DNA of 15,677 nucleotides from Ignavibacteria bacterium UBA5771. GTDB taxonomy: Bacteria; Bacteroidota; Ignavibacteria; Kapaibacteriales; UBA2268. The stretch is from NCBI GenBank assembly GCA_002418685.1, contig DIEP01000009.1, forward strand, positions 1 to 15,677, given 5' to 3'. A program made the position numbers and the translations under genes. Numbering within the stretch: position 1 is the stretch's first letter; every line of letters begins with the position of its first letter. Under the pieces are notes generated by a model. The model was not told the origin of the DNA, made no database searches, and saw only the letters and a list, made by a program, of their open reading frames with translations. Below are positions 14,923 through 15,677 of this stretch, one piece after another.

Positions 14923-15383
14923 TGCAAAGAACAGACGAATATTATATGCACACCGCCCTTATCGAAGCAAAAAAAGCTTTGGAAAATGAAGATGTTCCCA
15001 TTGGAACAATAATAGTTAAAGATGGAAAAATTATTGCTCGCGCCTATAATCAAGTCGAAAAAATGAACGATCCACTTGCCCATTCCGAAATTCTCGCTAT
15101 AAAAAAAGCAGTCAAAAAAATTGGATATAAGCACTTACTTGATTGCCAAATTTATACAACACTTGAACCATGCCCAATGTGCGCCGGGGCAATTGTTCTT
15201 GCAAGAATCAAAAGATTAGTCTATGCAGCAAATGATCCAAAATCAGGTGCAGTTAATTCTATATTAAATATTACAAATAATCCGAGTTTAAACCATCAAG
15301 TCGAGGTCAAGAGTGGTGTATTGGCGGACGAGTCCTCTGAATTATTAAAATCATTTTTTAAATATTTGCGGAATCAAGTATGA
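14919..15383 (+). CDS. tadA: tRNA-specific adenosine deaminase
   Basis: TadA deaminates A34 to inosine in the wobble position of tRNA-Arg(ACG), allowing that tRNA to read three codons. The zinc site is complete: His55 and proton-shuttling Glu57 in DPLAHSEILAI, plus Cys85 and Cys88 in TLEPCPMCAGAI. The family-specific RIKRLVYAANDPKSGA, and the C-terminal GVLADESSELLKSFF, separate it from guanine and cytosine deaminases. I place the start at the ATG overlapping the glycosyltransferase stop (ATGA, 14919-14922), giving 154 residues. An ATG 27 bases upstream (14892) in the same frame would add nine residues inside the glycosyltransferase coding region, and the ATG at 14922 is the next codon. The N-terminal alignment with known TadA favours the 14919/14922 pair. 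The most common motif is HAE, and the Ala-to-Ser change here is conservative. Confidence 0.93.
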   Translation: MMQRTDEYYMHTALIEAKKALENEDVPIGTIIVKDGKIIARAYNQVEKMNDPLAHSEILAIKKAVKKIGYKHLLDCQIYTTLEPCPMCAGAIVLARIKRLVYAANDPKSGAVNSILNITNNPSLNHQVEVKSGVLADESSELLKSFFKYLRNQV

Positions 15384-15677
15384 TAAAAGAATTTCAAGAG
15401 ATTTCGCTAAAAGCAGGTTTATATCTGGTTCCGACTCCTATTGGCAATTTAGGAGATATTACATTAAGATCGCTAAATGTGTTGAAAAATTGCGATATAA
15501 TTGCTGCCGAAGATACACGCACTGCCCGAAAATTACTTAATTATTTTGAAATTATCGATAAATCGCTAATTAGTTATTATGATCAAAATGAGTCCGAACG
15601 AAGTCCACAGCTCATTGAAGAAATTCTTAAAGGGAAATCCATAGCATTAGTAAGCGAAGCTGGTTCGCCCATCATTT
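15380..15677 (+). CDS. rsmI: 16S rRNA (cytidine1402-2'-O)-methyltransferase, N-terminal part
   Basis: RsmI uses S-adenosylmethionine to 2'-O-methylate C1402 in the decoding centre of 16S rRNA. The window ends after 99 complete codons (usual length about 280). The visible part has GLYLVPTPIGNLGDITLR at 13-30, which starts the tetrapyrrole-methylase-like fold, then the diagnostic DIIAAEDTRTARKLL at 39-53, and ALVSEAGSPII at 89-99. The equivalent of the last motif usually reads SDAGTP, so Asp94-type and Thr positions are Glu and Ser here. The ATG overlaps the tadA TGA stop by ATGA, so the two are probably co-translated. Both act on the decoding apparatus, a sensible pairing. Confidence 0.93.
   Translation, partial: MIKEFQEISLKAGLYLVPTPIGNLGDITLRSLNVLKNCDIIAAEDTRTARKLLNYFEIIDKSLISYYDQNESERSPQLIEEILKGKSIALVSEAGSPII

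Noticed and set aside
1..15677. A defence system, mobile element, CRISPR array, toxin-antitoxin pair or biosynthetic cluster.
   Set aside because: Every long frame is explained by a known housekeeping, metabolic or transport family. No transposase, integrase, direct-repeat array or tRNA-bounded insertion is visible, and base composition is uniform across the window.

Overview
This is a 15.7 kb stretch of an AT-rich bacterial chromosome (roughly one third G+C by eye). It is densely packed with housekeeping and metabolic genes and shows no sign of phage, transposon, CRISPR or plasmid DNA. The scpA-scpB pair, the style of the glycosyltransferases, the RecB-nuclease-bearing AddA-type helicase and the low-GC, N/I/K-rich proteins fit an uncultured member of the Bacteroidota/Chlorobiota/Ignavibacteriota group. 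That placement is an inference from general resemblance, because the window holds no rRNA or other marker gene. Real Shine-Dalgarno sequences precede at least the thiolase and the family-2 glycosyltransferase, so this is not a lineage that has abandoned them altogether.

Bases 1-10953, plus strand: nine genes lie almost end to end, with junctions from -4 to +35 bases. In order they are the 3' end of scpA and all of scpB (chromosome condensation), a GT4-type glycosyltransferase, an acetyl-CoA C-acyltransferase (thiolase), a 1268-residue AddA-like helicase-nuclease, a biotin carboxylase, a separate biotin carrier protein, a LeuT-like sodium:amino-acid symporter, and a 50-residue single-span membrane protein whose ATG overlaps the symporter stop. 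The last resembles the small MetS-type subunits of MetPS importers. The thiolase, biotin carboxylase and biotin carrier suggest acyl-CoA metabolism (fatty acid or branched-chain/propionyl-CoA carboxylation), but no carboxyltransferase subunit is present.

Bases 11007-12374, minus strand: a zinc-type cation diffusion facilitator and D-aminoacyl-tRNA deacylase (dtd) abut with no intervening base, and converge on the first block.

Bases 12375-12591: this divergent intergenic region carries two overlapping perfect inverted repeats sharing an 8-base element.

Bases 12592-15677, plus strand: an acetylornithine-type aminotransferase, a membrane GT2 glycosyltransferase starting at TTG, the tRNA adenosine deaminase tadA and the 5' part of rsmI (16S rRNA methyltransferase) form a second tight operon, with ATGA overlaps at the last two junctions. 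dtd, tadA and rsmI are all translation-quality genes.

I found no convincing previously undescribed multi-gene system. The points most worth a second look are the transporter/small-subunit pair with its altered predicted substrate pocket, the split carboxylase alpha chain without a carboxyltransferase, the Asn in place of the catalytic-motif Gln of Dtd, and the palindromes in the divergent promoter region.
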